A stretch of 64,000 bases of DNA from Panulirus ornatus. Lineage: Eukaryota > Arthropoda > Malacostraca > Decapoda > Palinuridae. The position numbers and the translations under genes were made by a program. Shown here in pieces: positions 36,990 through 48,281 of this stretch. Each line of letters starts with the position of its first letter. The first letter of the stretch is position 1. Under the pieces are notes generated by a model, which was given only the letters and a program-made list of their open reading frames with translations, searched no databases and was not told where the DNA came from. The stretch covers positions 13,190,197 to 13,254,196 of the forward strand of contig NC_092261.1 of NCBI RefSeq assembly GCF_036320965.1, written 5' to 3'.

Positions 36990-37904
36990 TGTGCATCTGA
37001 AAAAAAAAAAATTTCATATGCATGTGTGTTACAAAAAGAATCAAAACACTTACAATAACCCAGTAACATATATATGGAACTTACAGTAAGATTTTAAAGA
37101 ATAAATCACTTATATTACATTAAACAGAAGATAAACACACATGTATGAAAGTCATTTCCTTTTCTATCAAGAATTACAAAACTTATTTCTATCTTTTTCT
37201 AACTCTTACATAATTGTTTAAAGTGAACAAACAGAAAGATAACAGCTCTAGGGTATGTCTGGTGAAGTATTTTTGGTGCTTCTTTATTATGTTCTTTGTG
37301 TTATACATTATTTTATCCCAATTTTCTCCTCTCCTTTATCACCCTTCTCATCTTGGAAACAAATTTTACTTAAAAGAGTGTGGAAATGACTTCTCACTAT
37401 TGATGGAATTATGTAAATGGATTTGTGATGACAGGATTCTTTTCCAGCTGTGACCATCACTTTAATGAATATTAGGTTTGTTTAGATTCTGTTATTTTTT
37501 CTGGGCTGACACTGTCTCTTCATTTGTGGATTTACAAAGCAGCACAGTGCCTAGCCAAGGACCCTTTACTAACATTCTTTGAAGTGTTCTACTAAATATG
37601 AAAGATTTATTACTATGATTTTCACTGAGAATGATAAGCTGAAATTGCTGCACTGCTGCATTACCACTTCCTTAACTGTCTGGAAAACAAAGTGAAGCAA
37701 GTCATCTAACATCATTCATATCAATAAACTTACCTTACATAAAATGTTGCATCCCTTAAATACACTTTTACTTCTTCTTTTAGCCTATTCCAAATTCAAC
37801 TAGTTTTATATGAGGGAAACCACATCCTACCTGAGGTTGAGTTGGAGTACAGCATTCTAAGTGTAGTACCCATATAAAATGCGTGAATCAACTGGGAGAA
37901 TGAT

Positions 37905-38200
37905 GAGAACATATACATACGTCTTCAAATTTACCACCTACATTTGAATAAGCTCATGTTTTTAACATGCATATGCCACCAACAGCTCTAATTAGCCTAC
38001 ACCACCAAGGAGGGATGATGTCATATGAATGCTCAGAAAAGTGCAGAGGGTATATACATGTCTAAATTTACTGCTAACATCTGAATAGGGCAATGCTTAG
38101 CAAAAACAGATATACATACCCTATGTTACCTGCTACTCTATTTAGCCTGCAGAAAAAACTCTAATATACTCTTAAATCACCATGAGGGAATATATCATGT
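37905..38200. repeat. Diverged ~150-bp tandem duplication
   Basis: Copy 1 (aaatttaccacctacatttg ... ctctaattagcctac) and copy 2 (aaatttactgctaacatctg ... ctctatttagcctgc) share the same order of words with many substitutions. Confidence 0.6.
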
Positions 38201-39829
38201 CCTTCCATGAGGATCACATCCTGCTTGGTCAATAAGTATAAGCTCGATCTGAATTCTCAACTTCATGTCAATGTTTAAATGTATACAATTTGCTGTGTTT
38301 AAATGGCAGGCTGTTAATGGCTTGTGTGTTTTGTAATAATTCAAATATTTCTAATTTCTCTCTTTCTAAGTACTTAGCTACCTTTTGTCACCTTGATCTA
38401 CACTCAAAGAATCAAATCCACATTTTGCCTCGTCTTCTAAGCACTGCCCTCTTTTGTCAAGTTTCAAACCATTAAACATGATCAACTGCAACAAAAGACA
38501 TGAGAAAAGATGTATTCTACTTAAACTTTTGAAATCTAAGATAAATCTTGGCTATTAGGGAGATTAGGCGAGGTCTTCATGTGTTTTGTTAATTTCTTAC
38601 AAGTGTATTACTTATGTTGACATTATTGAACCCCATACTCCCTAGATTTATGACTGTTGCCTTATTTAGTGCTGTTCAGTAAAATGTAATGTTCCAAACA
38701 TGCTCTGTAGGTATTTCTGTAATCATGATGGAATATATAAAGACCCTAGAATATAAGTAACTATTTCCCAAGGTTAACACTGAATTATAGCTAAATTTCC
38801 AAACAATTTTCATAGCTTCTTAAGACTTCCTGAAGTATTTTAACTACTTTTACATTCTCTAACACCATACTTTCCCTAACATTCATAACCCTCCCCACTG
38901 TAAGCTTTTTTCGTTACTTGACAAAGATAAAAATTTCCAAATTACTCTCCGCAAACCTTGCTAAGTAAAGTTCCAGTTTAAGGACACCACAAATTATCTT
39001 AAGGATTTGGAAGAAAATGCATACTAAATGAGTTCATTATACTTGGTAGAAGTGCTTTACACTGGGTAACGTTATAATGGGGATTATGTTATAATGACAG
39101 ATAATGATAGTGAGGGGGGGGCTATGATGCAATGGGAAGATGTGGGGTAAAAGTTAGAAAAACATTTCTAGATATCACTAGGTCCTATGAAAACTAATTT
39201 AACTACTAGAAACAGCCTAAATTCACGATAACTTTGTTTTCAATCTAAATGATATGTTATGTCTCGCAAACAGTTGAAAGGCTTATCATTCCTTGATTGT
39301 GTTCACTTCATGCAACTGCATTCAGCCAATATAGCAGAAGGAAGATGATGACTGGTACATGTTGAGTATGATATTGAATATTATACCGTTTGTATCACTT
39401 TTCATAGTAAAATATAAAGTAACACATCAGTTTCTCTTACACAATTTACCATAAAAGCAAAGTTATGGATATTTCAATAGATCAGACGTGCCCATACACT
39501 GGAATTTTACCAACTAAATCAAACTAAATATGTAGGACTATTAAGTGATGTATCGATTTCAGAACTTTATTAGAGACAATGAAAAGTTGGGGTTTTATAA
39601 ATCTGTAGCTGGATTACAATACTTCTTGACTACAGGCCACTGAGTAGTTGATAAGTACTTCACCTAATACAATCATAATACAGCATAAATATTTCCACTT
39701 ACATAGAATTACAGTCTCACACTTTATAAACTGATACAAAGCCCAAGCTTTTCCTGATTAGAGGCATTGGAGGAAATATCAATCTCCAAATAAATTGAAT
39801 GAAATCCTACAATTTCAAGCACAGAGTAA

Positions 39830-39955
39830 CATGGCACTCAACACAGCCAGCGCTTGGCGTGCGCACCAGCGGACGTACACAATAGCCAGCAAACGCGCTT
39901 CTACAGCTGACGGGACTATTGATTTCATCCGGAATTCGTACCACATATTTTCTAT
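39830..39955 (-). promoter_or_regulatory. CG-rich patch, possible MTERF3 promoter
   Basis: About 125 bases with several CpGs (agcgcttggcgtgcgcacca, gcggacgtacac, aacgcgcttc, catccggaattcg) inside DNA otherwise almost free of CpG, about 2.9 kb upstream of the MTERF3 start. Housekeeping genes often start in such patches. No core promoter motif is clear. Confidence 0.3.
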
Positions 39956-40488
39956 AAAAGCTCTATATTATTTGTATATTTTTCTTTTCTCTTCAAAGTA
40001 ATTTTCATGAGATATGAAATGTTAAGGGTTGGCAATTTTTTTAGTTCAAGAAGGATATATTACATTAGTGTAATTACGTCTATATTTTCTCAAGCGAAAT
40101 TATAGAAAACTTTTCCCTCTTGCTACGAATCAGTGCTTCGTTTTTTACTTAGGAATATATGTTTTTTCTATATATATAATTCATTTCTGTAATTATGATG
40201 CAGTCTTTACAGCGCCTTTGCTTTCCAGAAAACTGATCCACCCATAAGTGGTGGATTTGATGATACTGTATGTTAAAATGATATTGAACAAATAGTATCA
40301 AATTGCTATGTCCATTTGAATTATTGTCTTGTTTTACAAACACTGTAAGCTAATCAAGTAAGCCATTTAAACACAGTCCTGCATTTATTACACTACGCAG
40401 GAACTTAGTTCGCTCAGTCACTACTAGGGACACTAGTTCAGGGATGCTAGTAACCCCAATTTTCCTATAGGTATCTAAGACTTATTTT

Positions 40489-40619
<131 letters not shown>

Positions 40620-40914
40620 ACCAAATAGGCATTTTTATGAGACTGAAATATTTTCATCTTTTATTAGAAATACATGTGATAACTACTTACACACCTTTTC
40701 CGATGTCAGTAATTTCATGTTTAGAGTATATAAATAACACTTACACAAATGAAATTCCAGAAATAAATATCTTTAAGCTCTTGGAGATGAAGTAAGATAA
40801 TTAATGTGACTCATACCTTAATAATATCAGCATAGAGAAGAATTTGCAGTGTTTTTGCATCGATTGGTTAACTCAGGGATAATGGATAAAGGGGGAAGGA
40901 TGGGGTGGGGAGGA

Positions 40915-41105
40915 GAGATGGGAATACCTTAGTTTTATTCGGAATGGGAATACCTTAGTCTTATTGGGATGGGCAGAAGGAATGGGAATACCTTAGTCTT
41001 ATTGGGGTGGGAAGAAGGAATGGGATTACCTTAGTCTTATTGGAGTGGGAAGGAGGAATGGGATTACCTTAGTCTTATTCGGTGTGGGATTTCCTTAGTC
41101 TTAAT
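40915..41105. repeat. 38-bp minisatellite with 26-bp short units
   Basis: ggaataccttagtcttatt recurs at 40921, 40947, 40985, 41023, 41061 and 41087: steps of 26, 38, 38, 38 and 26. The short units lack a 12-base gggaagaaggaa-like segment. The array lies about 200-390 bases past the crustin-like gene's stop codon, so probably in its 3' UTR or flank. Confidence 0.9.
40934..40939 (-). promoter_or_regulatory. Candidate polyadenylation signal for the crustin-like gene
   Basis: tttatt on the plus strand reads AATAAA on the minus strand, about 360 bases after the stop. Sister repeat units carry tcttatt (AATAAG) at the same place, so only this copy makes a perfect signal. Confidence 0.35.
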
Positions 41106-41300
41106 CTGTGCTGGGGGAAAAATGACGGGACACCCTGTATCATCTTGAGTGGGGAGCAGTCTCTACATCCCACTGGGAGTGGGGGAGAGAGGGATGGGAA
41201 ATCTTACTTTCATCTGGGCTGGGGAGAATCTCTCGCCAGAGCCACTAGGATGCATTACCGTAGATGCCGACATGAAAGTGTTTAGCGCGAATGGTTACGG

Positions 41301-41998
41301 TTAAGGGAACGTAGGGCTGAGGCATTCAGTACAATCCTTATTTCTGGAGCAGCACTTGAGGTTACCGGGACAGTCGAAGTCGTTGGAACACCGACTCTGG
41401 CAGAAAGGATTGCCAAAGAAAAATCTCTGGTTGGGATCTGCTTGGCGGATGACGCGGCTGTTGCGCACGTCATGTTTGTTGTAGCGTCGCCGCTTGTTGC
41501 GTCTGGCGTCATCTTCCAGCCCAACCGAGCGGATGATGCGACCGAATACGCGATTTTTCCGGTTGCGTTGCCTCTCTCGCCGGTCTCTCCTGTGCTGTAA
41601 ATTGGCCGAGCGGATAACGCGACCGAATACTCGATTCTTCCGGTTGCGTTGCCTCTCCCGTCGGTCTTCCCTGTGCTGCAAATTGGCCGATCGGATAACG
41701 CGACCGTATACCCGATTCAGTCGGTTCCTACGTCTTTCACGTCGGTCCTCCTGGTCTTGTCTGTCGCGTGATCTCCGGCTCCTCTTCCGTTCCTGTCGTT
41801 CTTTTCGGTTTATGCGGCGATCCTTGCCATCCTGTTGCTCCTGAAGACGCGCGTCTTCTGTGTCTGTGTTTGCCGGGGCATCAGTCGCCGCACTAGCGCC
41901 ATCAGCTCCTGAGCGAAGACCTAGGAAACCCAAGAGGCCTTTTGGTGGGCACGACCCCGGTTTGACCGTCGGGTGAATCACGATCGGAGCGAACACAG
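41301..41998 (-). CDS. Crustin-like gene, second WAP exon with Arg-rich repeats
   Basis: Encodes VKPGSCPPKGLLGF (WAP2 start with Cys1), an acidic/Ala-rich spacer, about 125 very Arg-rich residues, and the rest of WAP2: NPFCQSRCSNDFDCPG then NLKCCSRNKDCTECLSPTFP and stop. Acceptor cttccag/CT. The frame is unbroken over 232 codons. Confidence 0.9.
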
Positions 41999-44950
41999 CT
42001 GGAAGAGGAGAAATGACGAATTACGTCTATATACACCTCAGACAGCGCGTCAGAACACCAGAGGTAATTAGTCATGAAATGTGGGGGACATTTGATACTA
42101 CTTTACCCATATTAATATACCATATTTCTACATGTGAAAATTTCTGGTCATAAGGAAAGGATCTCGTAAAAGCCAAGCCTTGAAGGAAGTATCCAAAGAG
42201 CTGAAAAGACAGGGAATAATGGGGAGAAAAGATTAATCAGTCATGACGATCTTTGCAACTGAGGGAGATCGTAACTGTTAAGAAATGACACATCACAAAG
42301 GACGACCCATGAGTTGTCGATTGGCCACACAGCAATCATGTGACGCATGACCCTGCCAGGTAGTACGTGGCGCAGCTCACTGTGATACGGTGTAGGGCAA
42401 GTGGGTCAAACTAGAGGGAAAGCTAGATACTAGAGACCAAAATACGGGAGCTTGAAGGTTAAAAGATTTTTATCGAAAGCAATGGATATGTCAAGAGCTA
42501 CGGAAGAATTCACCCGTCTCTCGAAAAGGATGCACGTATATTGCTGAATCTCGCCTCATAAGAGTTAAACCTGTTAAGCAGAGATAAGACTATGAGACTG
42601 GAGGTGATTGGGATACTGGGAGTTGAGGAGATTCAAAGACTTTAGAAGCAGTGGGAGTCAGACCAACAGGACGAGTGTTGGCAAAGAGATGAGTCACCCT
42701 CAACTACCTTTGGGGAAGGATATACCAGTACAGGTTACGCAGAAGTACAAGTACTATGTCTAAAGAGGTGGTAGCATGGATGGAGGATCATAAGCACTTC
42801 TTTTGCTTGCTTAAAGGTACGCTTCATCTCCCGAGTAACATACCTGCAGTAGTGATTTCGAGAAGAGATGAGAGATAAATGCGAGTCGGAGGGAGGAAAA
42901 GTCTTTCCCGATCCGACTTGCCAAATCCCATGCCTGAATAGTCTTAAAACAGGAATGGCTGAATCTCGGACTGGAGGTAGCAGTAGAGGACAAGGGGATA
43001 TGTGCTTCCATTCCCGGAACAGAAACGTCTGCTACATGCTCAGAGGAGACAGAAGCATCACCAGACGAAAAGCAATAACCCGATCAAGGAAAGTTGAAGA
43101 AAATACACTCGCAAGTTAGTCCAGGCATCGCTGTCTAAGTGCCAACATTCACGTCTGAAACTAGCAGTTGAAGAAGGAGATCCGGTTAATCTAAGTAGTA
43201 TCTCCAATATGAACCAGGTAGGGGCGAGATTGTACAAGTACAGCGAGAAGGAGGAGAGATGAAGAACAGATCTAGGGCGTTAGGAGAGTGGTCATGACGG
43301 TATGGAATATGAATAGGATGGATAATTTGACTGTTTATATCCATGTGCTGCAGAATGTTCGCATTTCTTAGCAGTGGGACTAGATGTGGAAAATCAGTTG
43401 TCTTCAGTGTGTGAAGAGAAAATCTTTTAAAGATTATTATGTTAGCTTGATTGTACTGAACCGATCATACGTTTTTCATAATTATTGAAGCAGTTCGTTG
43501 AGAAGTGATTTTTTTTTTCGCTTCTAACTTAACCATAAGATTCTTAAGTGTTTGTTTCTACTCTTTTTCACCAATATAAGCTTCATGTATATGTTCCCTT
43601 GGTGTATGAGTTTGTCAGTTTTAAGTCTCTTATGTGATATTTTCAAAACAAGAGGCAGTTTTTTTAATACATATTTCAGTTTCACCATTTTTGCTTAGTT
43701 TTAAGAAATGAACGTCTGCCATCGATTGACACCTATCTTACTGGAGCTTTCCCAAGCTACAACCACATCGTTTTCATTGACTTTGTAATCCCAACTTATC
43801 CTGTTAAGAGCAATGCGAAGACCTTAAAGATTAACATGTTTTCCCTCATTCTAATGAGAGAATACCTGATTCTAATGAGAGAATACCTGGATCTTTCAGT
43901 TAAAGTGCTTTTATTTACACCGAGGGCAGAAAGGGGGTCATTAGCGAGTGAGATTTGATGAGACAGCGGAGCACTAACCTCCCTGTGGGTTGCGGCAGAC
44001 GGTGGAGCAGCCAGCGGGGCAGCACTTCATCTGGTCGTGGCAGTCGAAGTCATTCCGACACTCGGCCACACAAGCCGCCCCGCTGAACCTGCCGAAGCCA
44101 GACTGAAGCCCAGCGACCAGGGGGCAAGTCCCGACTTTACCTCCGTGGAAGCCCTGTCCAGGGACGCCTATGGGACCCACTGGACCAGGGATAACCCCGG
44201 GACCCACTACACCCGGGAACTGTCCCGGGAATGTCTGCAGGAAGGAACAGCAGAGTTGGCGAGTATGACAACATTGCTGGGCGAGCTGTGGGGTGCTGAA
44301 GGAGCAGTGATGGCACTCATTGAAGAGCCCAATGACGTTTGGATTTCCTCCGAAGCCAGGTGCAAACCTGATGGAAAAGAATGAAAAGAAAATCGTTTGA
44401 TGAAAAGTGTACAGCATTCCTCCTGGAAAGCATATTCGAGTGAGGACTATATAATACTTCTACGAAATCTTGTACCTCAGCTGAAAAGCTCATTAATGGA
44501 TGCGTTGAAGAGGTTATACGTATAATCAGAAGGTCATATTGAATAATGGGAAAAAGGTACTTGGGCTACGTAAGCCATCAAAAAATGGAATGATAATTTA
44601 TTCGGGAATAGTTCATGGCAGGCGATGGCTCGGAACGGGAATAGGAACAATAGAAGGGATAAAACTTCAGAAATAAAAAGAAAATGATAACATTAACCAC
44701 AAAGTCTCCCATTTCAGTGAGCTGATTTCCCTACCTCAAACATGAGAACCACCTGAGCAGCGTACCTGGTTTGGCCTGGGTTATCAGGCTGTGAAGACTG
44801 AAGTTGGGCGTCCTGCTGGGACGCTGCAACAGGGCTGCTGGTGGTCGTCGTCGTCTCCGTTGGGTTGTCGCCGCTCTTCGACGGGAACTTGACCTGAGCG
44901 GCGGCCAGCCCTGCCCAGTAGATCAACACCAACGCTCGTACTCCAGCCAT
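41301..44950 (-). CDS. Secreted crustin-like protein with two WAP domains and an Arg-rich repeat insert
   Basis: Crustins are crustacean antimicrobial or protease-inhibitor proteins with a WAP four-disulfide core. Coding exons on the minus strand: 44950-44766, 44367-43979, 41998-41301. Phases 2 and 1 agree and give 423 residues. Order: signal peptide (MAGVRALVLIYWAGLAAA, cut before Gln19), Thr/Ser/Gln-rich linker, crustin-type Cys-rich segment C-x2-C-x10-CC-x5-CC (80-102), Pro/Gly stretch, WAP1 (Cys 143, 161, 165, 171, 177, 178, 182, 186), then WAP2 (Cys 208, 391, 395, 401, 407, 408, 414, 417). WAP2 has all eight cysteines, but 182 residues separate its first two, including three 27-residue Arg-rich repeats (275-355). 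The start follows a strong acceptor (tctcctacag/g), so a 5' UTR exon lies upstream. Function in immunity is inferred from the family. Confidence 0.9.
41508..41750 (-). repeat. 81-bp in-frame tandem repeat, 3 copies (Arg-rich)
   Basis: Units at 41750-41670, 41669-41589 and 41588-41508 each encode 27 residues: (E/R)DRRERxRNR, NRV(Y/F)GRVIR and SANLQHR. The first two units are nearly identical over the second half; the third diverges at its end (SVGLEDD). Changes keep the frame and the charge. Confidence 0.95.
41999..43978. other. Crustin-like gene intron between the two WAP exons
   Basis: About 2.0 kb. The part at 42,400-43,350 is GA-rich and denser in short ORFs than the rest, but none resembles a known protein. 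A 20-21-bp direct duplication (ctaatgagagaatacctg) sits at about 43,851-43,890. Confidence 0.6.
43979..44367 (-). CDS. Crustin-like gene, Cys-rich and first WAP exon
   Basis: Starts FAPGFGGNPNVIGLFNECHH, with the paired-Cys segment QQCCHTRQLCC, then FPGQFPGVVGPGVIPG, then WAP1: GTCPLVAG ... AACVAECRNDFDCHDQ and MKCCPAGCSTVCRNP. Acceptor ccatcag/GT, donor GGAG/GTTAGT. Confidence 0.92.
44766..44950 (-). CDS. Crustin-like gene, signal-peptide exon
   Basis: 61 codons plus two bases: signal peptide followed by QVKFPSKSGDNPTE, a run of Thr, and QSSQPDNPGQT. Donor ACCAG/GTACGC. A later GAG/GTAGGG donor is possible but would break the phase to the next exon. Confidence 0.88.
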
Positions 44951-45689
44951 CCTGTAGGAGAGACAGACACACGCGATCTTAACCTTATATGTGGTGGTCA
45001 CTTCTCTTACATTGTATCGACATATCGAGTGTTGTGCGACCTCACCCCTGGCGTACTCCGCGCTGAATATGTGTGCAAGATGCGCCGACCAGACCTCTTG
45101 GAATACTGTTCAACATGTCGTTAGGATAGACGAAGTGTAAAAGGGCAAATGACTTACCCATCTGTGATCATGACTGACCTAACTTACCCACACATACCCA
45201 CGTTTCTCGCCTCCAAAAAACGTATGCTGAAGTCAGAAATGATACAAAATGATGCTTCTACGACTCGTCAAATGAAAAATACTCCTACATTGGAAACACA
45301 TTAGAACAGCACGAACGATTAAGACTGGATCAGTCAGTTCATACTGAGATCTGGACAACATCACAAACATGGAACACCCTTGGTTACCCCTGAAGCGTCA
45401 AAACACTCAGGGAGGCTCCAGGCATCCATCGATGTACATGATGAACAGTGTTTAGCTTAGCTTAGTGAATCTCCTTCATATAACCATAGATACGACACTG
45501 ATACATACACACCCCTAGTCTGCCGCGGGGTATATAAATGAGGCACGAAAAACACGCTTCCATATAAGCACCCACATGCATCAAGGAAATTACACCATAC
45601 ACCTGTGCACACCTTACTCTTCACTTCCATTTCAAACTATATCCTTTCCCCTGCCCACCTCTTCTTCCTCTCTTCTAACCATTCAATTA

Positions 45690-46065
45690 GATAAAAAAAA
45701 GATACCCATCTATAGAAAAGGAGACCGAGAAGAGGTGCTGAAGTAGAAATCAATCTCATTAACGAGTGCGGTCTGTCTGTAAGGTACTGGAAAAAAAAAT
45801 AATCAGAAAGCAAATAGATGACCATCTACGGGGGAGAAATTACCTAAATGAGAAACAACACTGTTTTAGGGAAAGGTGGTCATGTGTTACGAACCTCTTA
45901 GATTTCTACGAGAGAGTGAGCTCTGCCTCAGACAGAAATGAAGGCATTTGACACTGTGTAACATCGGAGGCTGACTAAGAAGCTGAATCGCTTGGCAGGA
46001 ATACCCGGGCGACTCGTTTGATGGAAAGAACATTTTTACTGTGGGAGGCGCCCGGATGACGCTAC
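45690..46065 (+). mobile_element. Decayed non-LTR retrotransposon RT fragment
   Basis: In shifted frames it reads IPIYRKGDREEVLK, SISLTSAV, KVLEKKIIRKQIDDHLRGRN, EKQHCFRERWSCVTNLLDFY, MKAFDTV*HRRLTKKLNRLA, matching RT motifs 1-3 (PISLLS..., QHGFR.GRS, D..KAFDTVPH). Stops at the LK*K and DTV*H positions and frameshifts make it dead. It lies upstream of the crustin-like gene, in the intron if the distal promoter at 48.3 kb belongs to it. Confidence 0.85.
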
Positions 46066-48281
46066 CACCGCCAACACGGCAAAGACCCTCTCCACCCACA
46101 GCCACCATCATCACTATCTTCTCCACCACCCACCACCATAATTAACGGGACCGCCATAACCGCTATTTACTTCATTTTCGATGTTGTTATTTTACGGCTA
46201 TAGCTTTTAATTGTTTACTGTCACACGGACAGACAGACGGACACGGGTGTGGTGGTCAGCGTTACTGACGATGAGTCACTTCGTGCCTGCATGGGTTCAC
46301 TAGCAATTGTTTCAATATATATGAATCTTCCAGCTTTATCCCAAACGTAAAACGGGATTCTATTTACATCACACAGTTGACACCTGCCGCTCATGTCCAA
46401 TACGCTAATTGGATGAGGATGTATGGGTCTTACTTTCCTACGTGGTGGCACGAATTACAGAGTTCTCTGGAGTTCTGTCACTAATACTGGCGCTTGTTTC
46501 AGGTCTTAGTTAAGATAGTGGTCTTGTAGTGGTGTGAGAGGGTATGTCGGACGTTGTGAGTGATATGTCTACAACCCATATCGGCTTGTGAAGGTTAGTA
46601 GACCAGGTGGTGATCGAAATGGCTGTGGCAACGACCATGATGATCAGTTCTCAAAAGTTGGAGGAACGAAAGGGCGCGTAAGATAGATAGAGGGGAGAGA
46701 AGAGGAAGGGGGAGAGAGAACGGTAGGGGGAAGTGGGCCATTTCTGAGAGAAGAGAGAAAGAAAGAGAGAAGACAGCCCTCCTGATGGAAGTGTTGAGAA
46801 AAGGACAAGAGGAAAATAGAAAGAGAGGGAGAGAGTACAGCCGAGCAGCGGAAATGCACTAGTGAGGTAGTATATTGTGCGTTGGCGGAAGAGAGGACTT
46901 GGTTGAGGTAGCCGGAAGCAGAAGTGCCTCTCTCATAGAGAAGGTTGGCTGCCGGCGACTTCGACGTTGATCGTCCCCTCCCCAAGGCGAGTGAGAGTTG
47001 AGGACGCGTCCGTGGTGACACACTGAAGAAGATCAGGAAGAGTGACCCCGGCTGTTGCTGCTGCTATAGAAAACGGTACAAAGACATAAAGGAACTAGAT
47101 AAAATACGTCACCAGGAATTAGAAAGAAAAAGAAATCAGATAACCACACGATTGAAAGATGTGTTTTAAAAGCTAAGTAACAGAAATAATGTCATTAAGT
47201 CCAGTGGCGGTAGCGAGCACTGACTGTTGTGGGTTATCAATGCGCGACTCGTTGGTCCCTCGCAGCGAAAGTCATGGATCTGTGTCCAGGAGTGAAAGTG
47301 AAGACGCTCTGTCATTACCGCCACAACCGTATGCGTGTGGCAACATAAGGAAATACTAGAACACTGGAGCTGAGGACATTCACCCAAACTTCCACACTCG
47401 AACACCTGCTGTGTCCTGTGGTCAAGATAATAGTAAGCATGTTATAGACTAGTTCAGTTATGATTTTACCCTTACTGGGGCAATCCAGCGTACGTGGGAA
47501 CTACTACGAAAGGTATTTGATCAGTATGCATTTTGTATCTCTGTTCATGAAGGATAATGGGAGCATCCTTTCGTTTGGCCGTGGAACATACGACAAAAAT
47601 CTGATTTGTTCATTGATTCAACACAGATAAGAACCTATTCTTCTGCTGACATTACCCATTGATGTAGTGTTTGAATAATGGAGACGTGAGAACGAACGCA
47701 TAGGTCACATGAATGTCCTCAGACGCTATTCAGTCCTTTGCGTTATTGACAAGTCAGGCTTCACTACAGCTGTAGCAGGTGTTTCCTTAAGTGTCCTTGA
47801 AACCCCATAGGTTGGTGATGATCCTGACTCTTATCACATCTCATTACTCACTAATATGTGGGTTTCAGACAACCAAGATTCCCTGAGCGCATTCCTCTTG
47901 ACCGAGACGTGAGTTGTTAGAATTACGTGATACTTGAGTGCACGCACGTAAGTGGGTTACTTGCAAGGAACCAGGATGTTACTTTACATTCATTACGGCA
48001 AGCCAGAGATAAACAGGTACGAGTAAGCTTGAGAGCGCCACAGTAGAGTTTAATAACATCAGCTTATAACAGCTGCTTCGTTATTTTCATATCGCTTACA
48101 GAATCACAGCGCAAGTCCTGCGTTGCCACTTGCGACAAATTTCCCTTCGTGTAAACACGTCAGACGCAACACAATAATACGAAACGTCGAGTCGTTGCCT
48201 GTGCTCACTAGCGCCACACCCAGCTCCACAAAACACAACAAACGCCTGCGGGAACGCCACCAGCATCCTCCTGCGACGTAC
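46066..48281. other. Stretch with no recognisable gene
   Basis: GA-rich low-complexity sequence at 46,660-46,840, otherwise unique. No coding similarity recognised. Confidence 0.55.

Larger units (their letters stand above)
36990..40480. other. Region upstream of MTERF3
   Basis: AT-rich sequence without a recognisable gene. It contains a diverged ~150-bp duplication (37,905-38,200) and a short CG-rich patch at 39,830-39,955 that could be the MTERF3 promoter or 5' UTR exon. Confidence 0.5.

Noticed and set aside
41494..41844. 116-codon plus-strand ORF opposite the Arg-rich repeats
   Set aside because: It is the antisense shadow of Arg codons (CGx/AGR giving Arg/Ser/Leu on the other strand).
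41410..41940. The Arg-rich segment as an unspliced intron
   Set aside because: A fair acceptor-like sequence (tttctgccag) exists near 41,397, but splicing there would remove Cys2 of WAP2; also the segment is open for 180 codons and its repeats preserve frame and charge. RNA evidence would settle it.
44975..44995. CATATAAGG just upstream of the crustin-like ATG as its TATA box
   Set aside because: Initiation 25-30 bases on would leave almost no 5' UTR, and the sequence between is a strong pyrimidine tract ending in cag, better explained as a 3' splice site.
45525..45545. Plus-strand TATATAAAT with GC-rich flank as a promoter
   Set aside because: No initiator, splice site or plus-strand gene follows within reach.
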